A stretch of 64,000 nucleotides of DNA from Marinobacter oulmenensis (GCF_014201735.1 NZ_JACHFE010000008.1:1-64000); one strand, 5' to 3'. Counted from the first letter of the stretch, positions 1 to 8,309 are shown. Program-made: numbers and translations. Notes: generated by a model not told the origin, from the letters alone.

Positions 1-181
1 GAGAAGGTGATCTGATCCATGGTGGCAACGATCCTATGCGGTTGACGATGGCCGTATTATCGCTGATTTTGGGGACTTATTCAGAGTCTCCCTAGGTGAA
101 GCTGGACTTCTGGAAAAGGATCTGAAAGGCAAAAATGTTCACACTGTAGAGCACACGGAAAAGCCTGCAAGAGAGGGCTTT

Positions 182-469
182 ATGTCTGGCCTGTCTAACG
201 TAGCTAAGCCGCTACTGGTCATTGCTGCTCGTTTTGGGAATGCAAATGTTGGCTACCAGGCTGAAGGTAAATGGTCGAACTATCACATGAAGGACTATCC
301 TGTCACGGAAGAGGTGGTTCAGATGCCTGATGAGTCCCATGATAACTACATGGCTCGGGTGCATCAGACGATCGCAAGCGCTCGACAACAAACTCAAGTG
401 TCTAAAGAAATACTGGAGCAGCTTCACGACACGTACCCAGGCGAAGGTGCTGATGAGGAGTCCGAGTAA
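182..469 (+). CDS. Small accessory protein of unknown function (prophage)
   Basis: A 95-residue protein that I do not recognise. A purine-rich GAGAGGG lies 5 bases before ATG 182, which supports this start. The frame is nevertheless open back to base 11 with protein-like composition but no ATG, so an alternative start (for example CTG 109) or a decayed 5' end is possible. There is a weakly hydrophobic stretch near residues 8-16, no clear membrane segment, and an acidic C-terminus. The stop codon lies 2 bases before the next start, so the two genes are probably co-transcribed. The pair is AT-richer than the lysis and head genes that follow, which suggests a separately acquired accessory (moron) unit. 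Confidence 0.6.
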   Translation: MSGLSNVAKPLLVIAARFGNANVGYQAEGKWSNYHMKDYPVTEEVVQMPDESHDNYMARVHQTIASARQQTQVSKEILEQLHDTYPGEGADEESE

Positions 470-471
470 TC

Positions 472-1068
472 ATGCGGCTTAGGCACATACCTATACTGGG
501 ACTTTTCCTCAAGTACCTGAATCTATATGCGGGGCAAGGAAAGCCAGAACATCTTCATAGGGTTGCGCCTGCGCCTCTTTGGCTTGATCGGGTCTTAGTT
601 GAACTCATTATTAATCTTGTTTTTGTCGCGCTTCTTTTTGTTGCTGCGGGAGATGGGCGTCATGATCTTGATTTTTCCGGGCTAGCAGTCAGCGTATTCC
701 CTTCCTTATTGGGGTTCGGGATTGGTGTTTTTGCGCTGATTTTTGTTTTGCCTGATGACTTCCTGACTTCGTTAGACAAGCGTTCAGCCAACACTGGAGT
801 TGGATCAACTCTTTTAGTCGCGGATATGGCATTTCCGTTAATCTATCTGGCTTTTGGGTTAGCGGCATCAGCGATAATCGAAGAAATTTGGCCGTCTGTT
901 TGGGGTCAAGCTGTGCTTTTGTTGATTTTCCTTTATGGCTTGACCCTGGTTTGTGACCTGATTTCTGGCATTGCTTCAGCGGCATATGCGCTGCGGCACA
1001 GACGAGGGAAGCAGGCTCAACAGGAAGTGGAGGCAGTACCAGATGGCGAGAAAAAGCCAGAGGAGTAA
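472..1068 (+). CDS. Integral membrane protein of unknown function (prophage accessory)
   Basis: 198 residues with about four hydrophobic segments (approximately 42-61, 70-93, 116-137 and 143-167) and a charged, Glu/Lys-rich C-terminal tail. No family was recognised. It follows the 95-residue gene after 2 bases and is closed by a terminator at 1102-1127, so the two genes form a unit separate from the lysis cassette. Base composition is lower in GC than the head and tail genes. Small membrane proteins in this position of a prophage are often lysogenic conversion or superinfection exclusion genes, but that is inference from context only. Confidence 0.7.
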   Translation: MRLRHIPILGLFLKYLNLYAGQGKPEHLHRVAPAPLWLDRVLVELIINLVFVALLFVAAGDGRHDLDFSGLAVSVFPSLLGFGIGVFALIFVLPDDFLTSLDKRSANTGVGSTLLVADMAFPLIYLAFGLAASAIIEEIWPSVWGQAVLLLIFLYGLTLVCDLISGIASAAYALRHRRGKQAQQEVEAVPDGEKKPEE

Positions 1069-1101
1069 TAGCAGAAATAAAACAATATCTTATATGCACA
1101 A

Positions 1102-1127
1102 AACCCGGCTTTGAGCCGGGTTTTTTT
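1102..1127 (+). terminator. Intrinsic terminator between accessory pair and lysozyme
   Basis: A stem of AACCCGGCT and AGCCGGGTT-type arms with a very short loop is followed by seven T. It ends about 14 bases before the lysozyme ATG. Confidence 0.85.
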
Positions 1128-1140
1128 ATGGGTAATTGAT

Positions 1141-1554
1141 ATGAAGCGACAACTACTTCTTGAACAGCTTGAGCGCCATGAGGGACTTCGCCTGAAGCCC
1201 TACAAAGACACCGTGGGCAAGCTCACCGTGGGCTATGGCCGCAACCTGGATGATCGGGGCATCAGTCAGGACGAAGCGGAATTCATGCTGGATAACGACA
1301 TCGATGAGGTGGAGGAGGATCTGAGGCGGCTGCCGCTGTATCTCTCCCTCGATCCTGTCCGGCAAACCGTGATGGCCAATATGGCGTTCAACATGGGGTT
1401 GCCAACGCTGCTGACCTTCAGCCGGATGCTGGGAGCCCTGGGTGAACGTGACTGGGACCGTGCCGCTGCTGAGATGCTGAACAGCAAGTGGGCCCGGCAG
1501 GTGGGCCGGCGGGCAGAAGAGCTTGCCGATCTTATGCGCCGTGGCGAAGCCTGA
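1141..1554 (+). CDS. T4-type lysozyme (endolysin, GH24 muramidase)
   Basis: 137 residues from ATG 1141. An upstream TTG at 1111 is in frame but lies inside the terminator and is rejected. The N-terminus closely follows phage T4 lysozyme: the catalytic triad is seen as E14 (HEG), D23 (YKDT) and T29 (LTVGYG), which match E11, D20 and T26 of T4. The enzyme cleaves the MurNAc-GlcNAc bond of peptidoglycan for host lysis. There is no signal peptide or N-terminal membrane anchor, so export should depend on the downstream holin. First gene of the lysis cassette lysozyme-holin-Rz-Rz1. Confidence 0.93.
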   Translation: MKRQLLLEQLERHEGLRLKPYKDTVGKLTVGYGRNLDDRGISQDEAEFMLDNDIDEVEEDLRRLPLYLSLDPVRQTVMANMAFNMGLPTLLTFSRMLGALGERDWDRAAAEMLNSKWARQVGRRAEELADLMRRGEA

Positions 1555-1570
1555 TAGCGAACTACTGACT

Positions 1571-1906
1571 ATGGATAAGCGAATGCCGGAACGACTGATT
1601 CCAGAGCTCATTCAGGGCCTGCTGAAATACAAAGAAGCACTGCTGGCTATTGTCATTGGCCTTGTGGGTGGTGGCCTGTCGTTTCTTTCGGATGTGAAGA
1701 ATGGCAAGCGAAAGTGGGACCTGACCGCGTTCCTGCTGGCTGCGTCGTCTGCGGGATTCCTGACACCATTTTTGTACATCGTGTGTGTGGACCTTTTCCA
1801 GTGGACTGCTGGCCTCTCTCTGGCTTGTAGCGGCATCGTTTCCCACATGGGCGCTGACAGGGTGCAGAAGATGCTGGTGGCCTTCTTTAGCAGGAAGTTC
1901 CAATGA
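1571..1906 (+). CDS. Phage holin (LydA/holin superfamily III type)
   Basis: 111 residues from ATG 1571; an in-frame ATG also occurs at 1583. Two to three hydrophobic segments (about residues 22-41, 51-72 and 74-90) and a basic C-terminus (FSRKF) fit a class I/II holin. Its position between lysozyme and the spanins fits too. It would form the timed inner-membrane lesion that releases the lysozyme. The frame stays open upstream into the lysozyme gene (to 1523), but the intergenic ATG is preferred. The stop overlaps the start of Rz by 4 bases. Family assignment rests on general resemblance to LydA-like holins. Confidence 0.78.
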   Translation: MDKRMPERLIPELIQGLLKYKEALLAIVIGLVGGGLSFLSDVKNGKRKWDLTAFLLAASSAGFLTPFLYIVCVDLFQWTAGLSLACSGIVSHMGADRVQKMLVAFFSRKFQ

Positions 1907-2307
1907 AGACGCGGGTCATTGTCATGGTGGCTGTGGCCATTGGCCTGGTGGTTACGGGCTGGACTTCCCGTGGCTGGTTTGAGGATGCCAAGCGTCTGGC
2001 TGTGGTTGAAGACCGGCAGGAGCTGGCAGAGCAGATCCGGGGTGATGTCTCAGGCATAGCCCAGAGTGTTGAGCAGCGTCTTGGAGAGCTGCAGGCCAAT
2101 GAACGCATTATCGACCGGGGGATTATCCGTGAGATCCAGAAGCCGATTTATCAGCGTGTGTGTGCTGAGCCTGCTGTTGTCCGCATGCTCAACGCAGCCC
2201 TCCGGGGTGAGCCTGACACCAGACCAGCAGAACCTGCTGGCCAAATGCCCCCAGGTGCCAGCCCAACTACGCAACGGGAAGGGCGGGGAGATGGTGCTGG
2301 TGATTAA
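1903..2307 (+). CDS. Rz-like inner-membrane spanin
   Basis: 134 residues with one N-terminal transmembrane segment (about residues 4-21) followed by a charged, probably coiled-coil periplasmic region (residues 28-80). This is the architecture of an i-spanin, which joins an outer-membrane lipoprotein to disrupt the outer membrane in the last step of lysis. The C-terminal 35 residues are Pro/Gly-rich, as expected where the DNA is constrained to encode Rz1 in another frame. It overlaps the holin stop by 4 bases. Spanins diverge strongly in sequence, so the call rests on architecture and on the nested Rz1. Confidence 0.85.
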   Translation: MKTRVIVMVAVAIGLVVTGWTSRGWFEDAKRLAVVEDRQELAEQIRGDVSGIAQSVEQRLGELQANERIIDRGIIREIQKPIYQRVCAEPAVVRMLNAALRGEPDTRPAEPAGQMPPGASPTTQREGRGDGAGD

Positions 2308-2380
2308 GGAAGTGGCGGCCGTGTACCAGGATTGTGCCACTCGGCATAACGGGTTGGTGGATGCCCTGGAGGCCTACTGA
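2099..2380 (+). CDS. Rz1-like outer-membrane spanin lipoprotein, nested in Rz
   Basis: Read in a different frame from inside the Rz gene, extending 73 bases past its stop. From ATG 2099 (GGAG about 12 bases upstream) the product has 93 residues. A basic N-region is followed by a hydrophobic core and the lipobox LSAC, with the acylated cysteine at residue 30. The mature part is short and proline-containing, typical of o-spanins. An earlier in-frame ATG at 2066 gives an unusually long signal peptide and is less likely. Its TGA overlaps the ATG of the HNH gene (TGATG). Embedded Rz/Rz1 pairs are known in lambda and many siphophages. Confidence 0.85.
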   Translation: MNALSTGGLSVRSRSRFISVCVLSLLLSACSTQPSGVSLTPDQQNLLAKCPQVPAQLRNGKGGEMVLVIKEVAAVYQDCATRHNGLVDALEAY

Positions 2381-2748
2381 TGCCCGGTGCTATTCCCACT
2401 CCGTGCAGGGCTGCAACATGCCCGGCAGTGACCATCAACCGTAACGGTTACTGTGACGCGCACCAGGACAAGGCCAGTGGCTGGATGAACCAAGACCGTG
2501 GGTCAAGCGCAGAGCGCGGATATGGGGGCAGGTGGAAGCGTATTCGTGCCCGCATCATGCGCAGGGATAAGGCCTTATGTCAGCCATGCCTGGCAGAGGG
2601 CAAGGTGATGCCGGCAGTGGCTGTTGACCACATCATCAATAAGGCTGAAGGCGGTACCGATGCAGACGAAAACCTCCAGGCCATTTGTAAGCGCTGTCAC
2701 AAACTGAAAACCCAGCAGGAATCTCTTCGAGCCCGGGGGCGGGGTTAA
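2380..2748 (+). CDS. HNH endonuclease
   Basis: 122 residues. A CxxC pair (CQPC, about residues 69-72), the VDHI core (about 85-88), an N-L pair and a C-terminal CxxCH (about 109-113) make a complete zinc-stabilised HNH fold. A second cysteine cluster near the N-terminus (CRAATCP...C) may bind another zinc. HNH proteins placed directly before terS-terL are common in HK97-type phages, where they work with the terminase in cleaving DNA during packaging. The start overlaps the Rz1 stop by one base. Confidence 0.92.
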   Translation: MPGAIPTPCRAATCPAVTINRNGYCDAHQDKASGWMNQDRGSSAERGYGGRWKRIRARIMRRDKALCQPCLAEGKVMPAVAVDHIINKAEGGTDADENLQAICKRCHKLKTQQESLRARGRG

Positions 2749-2819
2749 AAGTCTGAGGGGCAAAAGGTGTCGACCGCTGTCTGTCGGTGATTTTTTTTGA
2801 TGGCAAAATTCAGGTAGGG

Positions 2820-2848
2820 GGGGTATCCGAAAGGGTGCCCCTTTTTTT
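2820..2848 (+). terminator. Terminator hairpin with GAAA tetraloop abutting the terS start codon
   Basis: Nine-base-pair stem GGGGTATCC / GGGTGCCCC (2820-2828 with 2833-2841, including G-T pairs) closed by a GAAA tetraloop and followed by seven T. The T run ends at 2848 and the terS ATG begins at 2849. The only G-rich candidate ribosome binding site near the ATG is in the 3' arm of the stem. A weaker T run (2791-2798) lies just upstream. Readthrough (antitermination) or hairpin opening would be needed for terS expression. Confidence 0.85.
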
Positions 2849-3304
2849 ATGGGTCGCAGACCAGAACCAGCACAACTCAAAGTTCTTCAGGGTAACTTCC
2901 GAAAGGATCGTCACAGCCACGGTGCGAATGAGCAGCGCCCCATTGGTCTGCCGGAGTGTCCGAAATGGATGCCCCGGGCGGCCAAGAAGTACTGGAACGA
3001 AGTAGGCCCTCAGTTGGAGGAGGCCGGGCTGATCTCGTTGCTGGACCAGGCCGCGTTCGCGGCGCACTGCGATTCCTACGGTAAGTTTGAGGAGATCACC
3101 AAAAAGCTGAAGCGCCTGGAGGACATGGTTGATCACACGCCGCAGAACTACGCGGTGCAGTCGGTGTACTTCCAGATCCGTAACAAGCTGTGGGACCAGG
3201 TGATGAAGAGCGCCAGCGAGTTCGGCTTGAGCCCGGCAGGTGCCAGCAAGGTTAAAACCCAACAGCAGGGGCAGTTGGATCTTGGCGGGTTTGGGGATCT
3301 TTGA
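2849..3304 (+). CDS. terS: Terminase small subunit, P27 family
   Basis: 151 residues. It begins with the MGRRP...LKVLQGN signature of P27-type small subunits, followed by helical segments; a glycine-rich C-terminus ends the protein. The small subunit recognises the packaging site on phage DNA and loads the large subunit. The start is fixed by the family N-terminus although no free Shine-Dalgarno sequence is visible, because the ATG directly follows the terminator T run. Its TGA overlaps the ATG of terL by one base (TGATG), suggesting translational coupling. Confidence 0.9.
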   Translation: MGRRPEPAQLKVLQGNFRKDRHSHGANEQRPIGLPECPKWMPRAAKKYWNEVGPQLEEAGLISLLDQAAFAAHCDSYGKFEEITKKLKRLEDMVDHTPQNYAVQSVYFQIRNKLWDQVMKSASEFGLSPAGASKVKTQQQGQLDLGGFGDL

Positions 3305-4986
3305 TGGCCCGGGACTACGTAAGCATTGCCCTGGAGTACGCAAATGCAGTTCTTAACGGTGACATCCCTGCCTGCAAATGGGTACGCCTGGCTTGCCAGC
3401 GTCAGTTGAACGATCTGGCCCGGGAGGGCACTGACAGCTTTCCGTATTGGTGGGAACCCCAGCTTGCGAACCGGGTTTGCCAGTTCATCGAATTGTTGCC
3501 CCATGTGAAGGGGGAGTGGGCACGGCACCGCAAGCGGTTGGAACTGTCGCCCTGGCAGATCTTCCGGCTGACAACGGTTTTCGGCTGGATCAATGAGGAA
3601 GGATACCGCCGCTTCAAGACCGCCTATAACGAGATGCCGCGAAAGCAGGGCAAGTCGTCGGAGACTTCTGGCGTTGGGCTTTACCTGCTGACTGCCGATG
3701 GTGAGCCAGGCGCCGAAGTGTACAGCGCCGCCACCAACCGAGAGCAGGCGCAGATTACCTGGAAGGACGCCAAGCAGATGGTGCAGCGCACGCCGGCCTT
3801 CCAGGCCCGGTTCGGCGTTGCTGCCAGCTCAAACAGCATTTTCGTTGAATCCGCCAACAGTGTGTTCCGCCCGCTCAGCCGCGACCAGGGCGGCAACCAC
3901 GATGGCTTGAACGTGCACGGCGGTCTGATTGATGAGCTGCATGCTCACAAGACGCGGGAAATCTTCGACGTTATTGAGACCGGTACCGGCGCCCGTAAAC
4001 AGCCATTGCTTTGGTTGATTACTACCGCTGGCTTCAACCGTGCCGGGATCTGTTACGAGCAACGCGCCTACGTGACGAAAATTCTGGAAGGCGTGGTGGA
4101 GGATGAAAGCTACTTCGGCATCATTTACACCATCGACGATGACGACGACTGGACAGAGCCCAGTAGCTGGGAAAAGGCCAACCCCAACTGGGGCGTGTCG
4201 GTGAACCCAGAGGATATTGAGCGGAAAGCCCGCAAGGCCATGACCATGGCTGCGGCCACAAACAACTTCCTGACCAAACACCTGAACGTGTGGGTGAATG
4301 CGGATACCGCCTGGATGGATCTGCAGGCCTGGGAGAAATGTGGTGATCCCGCCTTAACGCTGGATAAGTTCGAGGGTCGCAAGTGCTGGATCGGCCTGGA
4401 TCTGGCCAGCAAGATCGACGTAGCCGCCCTGGTGCTGCTCTTCGAAGATGACGACGGCTGGGCCACCTTTGGCCGGTATTACATTCCTGAAGAGGCTGCC
4501 GAAGAGGGCAGGAATCAACACTACGCCGGTTGGGATCGCCAGGGGCTGATTACGCTAACGCCGGGCTGTGTTACTGATTTCGCATTCATTGAGCAGGATC
4601 TGCGGGAGTTCGCCAGCCGCTTCGATATTCAGGATGTCGCCTTTGACCCGTGGCAGGCCACGTACCTGGCCACCCGCATGCAGGAAGAGGGTATGCCCAT
4701 GGTGGAGTACCGGCAAACGGTGGCCAACATGAGTGAGCCAATGAAGACCCTCGAAGCTCTCACGCTGGATCAAAAGCTACGCCACAACGGTGACCCGGTG
4801 CTGACCTGGATGATGTCGAACGTCGTGGCGCACCTGGATGCCAAGGACAACATCTACCCCCGTAAGGAATTCCCGGAAAACAAAATTGATGGAGTCGTGG
4901 CGCTGATCATGGCTCTGGGGCGGGCGATTCGCCAGCAGGAACCTGAATCTCAGTATGTGGACACTTCATTCTTAGGGCTTCTCTGA
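3304..4986 (+). CDS. terL: Terminase large subunit
   Basis: 560 residues from ATG 3304, the usual length for the Terminase_1 (HK97-like) family. The ATPase domain shows a Walker A-like PRKQGKSS (residues 112-119) and Walker B GGLIDE (206-211). The C-terminal RNase H-like nuclease begins with WIGLDLAS, with the first metal-binding Asp at 366, and continues with DVAFDPWQA and the conserved NKIDGVVALIMALGRA near the end. It cuts and translocates DNA into the prohead. The stop overlaps the portal start by one base. Confidence 0.97.
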   Translation: MARDYVSIALEYANAVLNGDIPACKWVRLACQRQLNDLAREGTDSFPYWWEPQLANRVCQFIELLPHVKGEWARHRKRLELSPWQIFRLTTVFGWINEEGYRRFKTAYNEMPRKQGKSSETSGVGLYLLTADGEPGAEVYSAATNREQAQITWKDAKQMVQRTPAFQARFGVAASSNSIFVESANSVFRPLSRDQGGNHDGLNVHGGLIDELHAHKTREIFDVIETGTGARKQPLLWLITTAGFNRAGICYEQRAYVTKILEGVVEDESYFGIIYTIDDDDDWTEPSSWEKANPNWGVSVNPEDIERKARKAMTMAAATNNFLTKHLNVWVNADTAWMDLQAWEKCGDPALTLDKFEGRKCWIGLDLASKIDVAALVLLFEDDDGWATFGRYYIPEEAAEEGRNQHYAGWDRQGLITLTPGCVTDFAFIEQDLREFASRFDIQDVAFDPWQATYLATRMQEEGMPMVEYRQTVANMSEPMKTLEALTLDQKLRHNGDPVLTWMMSNVVAHLDAKDNIYPRKEFPENKIDGVVALIMALGRAIRQQEPESQYVDTSFLGLL

Positions 4987-6299
4987 TGGGACTATTTTTA
5001 CGAAAGCGAACAGTGGAGCCGCAAGAGCCGAGCATGGATCTGGTGCGGCTGGAGGCGGAGCTGGAAAATACCCGGCGTGATCTCGCCAATGTACGCAATG
5101 AGACTCAGAGCTGGGGCAGTGGTTATGAGGCGCTGCAGGATCTGTTTGCGGCTCACGCGAACGTGGCCGGTGTTCATGTGGATGACAACACCGCCATGCG
5201 GGTATCGGCGGTCTATGCCTGCGTGCGGGTCATCGCCGGCGCTATAGGCAGCTTGCCGTTCCAGGTATACCGAAGTACTGAAAACCATCGGGAGCGTTTC
5301 AACCAGCACCCACTGTACCGGGTGATTCACACTGAGCCGAACCCGCAGTTATCAGCAGTGGTGTTCTGGGAAACGGTGGTGATGCACATTCTGCTGGCCG
5401 GAAACCACTTCAGCCTGATTGCCCGCAATCGTGGCGGCCAGCCCCTGGGGCTCACGCCGCTTAAGCCCAGTCGAGTTGAAGTAGACGAGCGTGGAGGACG
5501 GTTGATTTACTTCGTCTATTTCGATGATGGCAACTGGGCGGCCTTTGACCAGGACGACATTCTGCATGTTCCCGGCGTGGGATGGGACGGCCGGCGTGGC
5601 CTATCGGTCATTCGCAGTGTTGGGCAAAACAGCATTGGTACCGCGCTTGCCGCCGATGAATACAGCGGCAAGTTTTTCGCCAACGATTCCACCCCGCGTG
5701 GCTATATACGCTTTCCGGATGGCAAAAAACTGACCGATGACCAGGCGCAGGTGATCCGCGATTACTGGTTCGAGAAACACCAGGGAATCAGCAACAAGCA
5801 CCTGCCGGCTTTTATTCCGGACGGTGGCGAATTCAAGGAAATCGAAATGTCGGCTGAAGACTCTCAGCTGATTGAAACCCGCAAGTTCCAGGTGAAAGAC
5901 ATTGCCCGCATCTTCGGTGTGCCGCCCCACATGATTGGCGACACCGAGGCCTCCAGCAGCTGGGGTACCGGTATTGAGCAGCAGTCCATCGGCTTTGTTC
6001 AGTACACCCTCAAGCCTCACTTGACCCGCATTGAGCAGGAAGTGAACCGCAAGCTGTTCCGCTCTGACGAGTACTTCGCAGAGTTCAACGTGTCGGGGTT
6101 GATGCGGGGCGATATCAAGGGTCGAAACGAGGCCTACAAAATCGCGCTGGGTGGTAACCAGCAAGTGGGCTACATGACCGTGAACGAGGTCCGCGCCCTC
6201 GAAAACTTGCCGCCGATTGATGGCGGCGATGAACTGTATAAACCAGCAACCGGAGGACGGCCCAGTGCGCAACAAGCTGATGAATCTGATCAAGGATAA
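4986..6299 (+). CDS. Portal protein, HK97 family
   Basis: 437 residues. Family features include the VSAVYACVRVIAGAIGSLPF segment (about residues 74-93), TPLKPSRVEV (about 156-165), IARIFGVPPHMIG (about 305-317) and the downstream helix with EQEVNRKLF. An N-terminal coiled coil occupies roughly residues 18-40. The dodecameric portal forms the DNA entry vertex and docks the terminase. The last 35 bases overlap the protease gene, whose GTG start is inside this frame. Confidence 0.96.
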   Translation: MGLFLRKRTVEPQEPSMDLVRLEAELENTRRDLANVRNETQSWGSGYEALQDLFAAHANVAGVHVDDNTAMRVSAVYACVRVIAGAIGSLPFQVYRSTENHRERFNQHPLYRVIHTEPNPQLSAVVFWETVVMHILLAGNHFSLIARNRGGQPLGLTPLKPSRVEVDERGGRLIYFVYFDDGNWAAFDQDDILHVPGVGWDGRRGLSVIRSVGQNSIGTALAADEYSGKFFANDSTPRGYIRFPDGKKLTDDQAQVIRDYWFEKHQGISNKHLPAFIPDGGEFKEIEMSAEDSQLIETRKFQVKDIARIFGVPPHMIGDTEASSSWGTGIEQQSIGFVQYTLKPHLTRIEQEVNRKLFRSDEYFAEFNVSGLMRGDIKGRNEAYKIALGGNQQVGYMTVNEVRALENLPPIDGGDELYKPATGGRPSAQQADESDQG

Positions 6300-6972
6300 T
6301 CTGCAGGAGAAGCGGGATTTCCGAGTTCGCAGCGAGGGCGAAGAAGCGACCCTCTATCTGTATGACGTGATTGATGACCTTTGGGGAATCTCTGCCGAGA
6401 TGGTCGCCCGAGAGCTGGCTGATTTGGATGTTTCCACCATTCACTTGCGTGTGAACAGTCCGGGCGGTGATGTGTTTGCCGGCCGTGCGATCCAGACCGT
6501 ACTGGCGCAACACCCGGCGCGGGTGATTGCTCACATTGATGGCCTGTCAGCCAGTGCGGCCACGTTCGTAACTACGGCCGCTGATGAGATCCGCATGACG
6601 GATGGCGGGTTCTACATGATCCACAAGGGGTGGACGCTCCAGATCGGTAATGAAGACGACATGCTGAGTGTGGCGAAACTGCTGCGCCAAGTTGATGAGA
6701 GCATTGCCCGCACTTACGCCACCCGCTCTGGCCAGGCAGAAAACGACATCATTGCCTGGATGGCTGATGAAACCTGGATGTCTGCTGAGGAAGCGAAGGA
6801 GCGTGGTTTTGTTGATGCCATTGATGTGGTGACCAAAGGCAGCGCAGCCCAGAACATGAGCCGTTTCAACCTCAACGCCTACAGCAAGGCACCGAAAATT
6901 GAACCGCCTGAGCCAGACCATCAGGCATACCGGGCGCACCTTGAACGGCGCCTGCAACTGGTTGGCGCTTAG
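6265..6972 (+). CDS. Prohead maturation protease, ClpP-like (S14/U9 type)
   Basis: 235 residues from GTG 6265, chosen because GGAGGA lies 7 bases upstream (6252-6257); in-frame ATGs at 6217-6229 would run deep into the portal gene. The ClpP fold is clear: NSPGGDVFAGRAI (64-76), the nucleophile Ser97 in GLSASAA, and His120 in MIHKG; an Asp in the later VDAID segment completes the likely triad. It cleaves the scaffold domain from the capsid protein and then itself during prohead maturation. A terminator follows before the capsid gene. Confidence 0.94.
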   Translation: MRNKLMNLIKDNLQEKRDFRVRSEGEEATLYLYDVIDDLWGISAEMVARELADLDVSTIHLRVNSPGGDVFAGRAIQTVLAQHPARVIAHIDGLSASAATFVTTAADEIRMTDGGFYMIHKGWTLQIGNEDDMLSVAKLLRQVDESIARTYATRSGQAENDIIAWMADETWMSAEEAKERGFVDAIDVVTKGSAAQNMSRFNLNAYSKAPKIEPPEPDHQAYRAHLERRLQLVGA

Positions 6973-6995
6973 CGGGCACCGTTAAGCACCTGAAC

Positions 6996-7019
6996 AGCCG
7001 CCCACGGGCGGCTTTTTTT
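6996..7019 (+). terminator. Intrinsic terminator before the major capsid gene
   Basis: AGCCGCC / GGCGGCT arms with a short CACG-type loop are followed by seven T. It lies 25 bases upstream of the capsid ATG. Confidence 0.88.
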
Positions 7020-7044
7020 ATGCGTGAAAACAGGAGCACGACTT

Positions 7045-8286
7045 ATGAACCGGTCCATTCAGGCCCTGCGCGAAGAGCGCACCAAACTGGCGGCTGATGC
7101 CCGCAAGCTGCTCGATGATGTCGAGCCCGAAGAGTGGGGCAGCGAGCACAATGCCGAATACGACAAGCTGGTTGCCAACATTGAAAACCTGGACAGCCAG
7201 ATTGACCGCCACCAGAAGCAGCTGGATATCGAGGCTGCCAACAAACAGTCCATTCAGGATCGTGCCGATATCAACGGCATTTCCACCGATGAGGCTGAGC
7301 ACCAGGCGAATCAGGAGAAGGAAATCTTCAACACCTACATGCGTGGCGGTATGGATGCCCTGAGCATGGAGCAGCGCCAGATGGTGCTGGCCAAGGCCCG
7401 CGAGGTGCGCGGCGATATGTCCACCGGTACCGGATCCGAGGGTGGTTACCTCGTGCCCCGCGAATTCTCCACGATGATGCTGGAAGCCCTGAAAGACTTC
7501 GGCGGCATGCGTGAGGTGGCCAACATCATTCGCACCAACTCCGGTGCAGGCATGGACTGGCCCACCACAGACGCCACCTCGGAAGAGGGTGAAATTGTTG
7601 GCGAGAACGGTGCGGTTACCCGGCAGGACGCCACTTTCGGTACCAAATCGCTGGACACCTTCAAGTTCAGCTCCAAAGCCATCGCGGTGCCGTTCGAACT
7701 GCTGCAGGACAGCGCCATCGATCTGGAAGCCCACATCATCGCCCGCCTGCAGCAACGCCTTGGCCGGGTGACCAACCGCATGTTCACCACTGGTACCGGT
7801 ACCGGCCAGCCCGGCGGCGTGGTGGGTGCTTCTGCGGCCGGCCGCGTTGCTCCGACCGGTCAGACCGACATCGTCACCTGGGAAGACCTGCTCCACCTGA
7901 AGCACAGCGTGGACCCGGCCTACCGTAATGGCGCCCGCTTCATGTTCCATGACCAGACCTTGAAGCACCTCAAAATGATGAAGGACGACCAGAGCCGCCC
8001 GCTTTGGGTTCCGGGTGTCGCCATCGGTGAGCCGGACACCATTGATGGTTCTGGCTATGTGATCAACCAGCACATGCCGGAGCTGGCGGCTGGTTCCAAG
8101 GCGCTGCTGTACGGCGATTTCAGCAAGTACATCATCCGCGATGTTATGCAGTTCATGCTGTTCCGCATGACCGACTCCAAGTACACCGAGAAAGGCCAAG
8201 TCGGCTTCCTGGCCTTCATGCGTTCTGGCGGTGGCCTGATGGACGTCGGCGGCGCGGTGAAGCACTTCGCTACTGCAGCTTCCTGA
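7045..8286 (+). CDS. Major capsid protein, HK97 fold
   Basis: 413 residues from ATG 7045 (AGGAG about 9 bases upstream; an in-frame GTG at 7024 is too close to the terminator). The first 100 or so residues are charged and helical, the internal scaffold (delta) domain removed by the protease. The rest is the Phage_capsid domain, including GSEGGYLVP (about 132-140), MREVANIIRT and the C-terminal KALLYGDFSKYIIRD segment. It builds the icosahedral shell. A stem-loop without T run (8292-8309) follows the stop. Confidence 0.97.
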   Translation: MNRSIQALREERTKLAADARKLLDDVEPEEWGSEHNAEYDKLVANIENLDSQIDRHQKQLDIEAANKQSIQDRADINGISTDEAEHQANQEKEIFNTYMRGGMDALSMEQRQMVLAKAREVRGDMSTGTGSEGGYLVPREFSTMMLEALKDFGGMREVANIIRTNSGAGMDWPTTDATSEEGEIVGENGAVTRQDATFGTKSLDTFKFSSKAIAVPFELLQDSAIDLEAHIIARLQQRLGRVTNRMFTTGTGTGQPGGVVGASAAGRVAPTGQTDIVTWEDLLHLKHSVDPAYRNGARFMFHDQTLKHLKMMKDDQSRPLWVPGVAIGEPDTIDGSGYVINQHMPELAAGSKALLYGDFSKYIIRDVMQFMLFRMTDSKYTEKGQVGFLAFMRSGGGLMDVGGAVKHFATAAS

Positions 8287-8291
8287 TGATC

Positions 8292-8309
8292 GGGAGGCTG
8301 CGGCCTCCC
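8292..8309. other. Stem-loop after the major capsid gene
   Basis: GGGAGGC / GCCTCCC arms around a TGCG loop with no T run. It may protect the 3' end of the abundant capsid mRNA rather than stop transcription. Confidence 0.45.
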
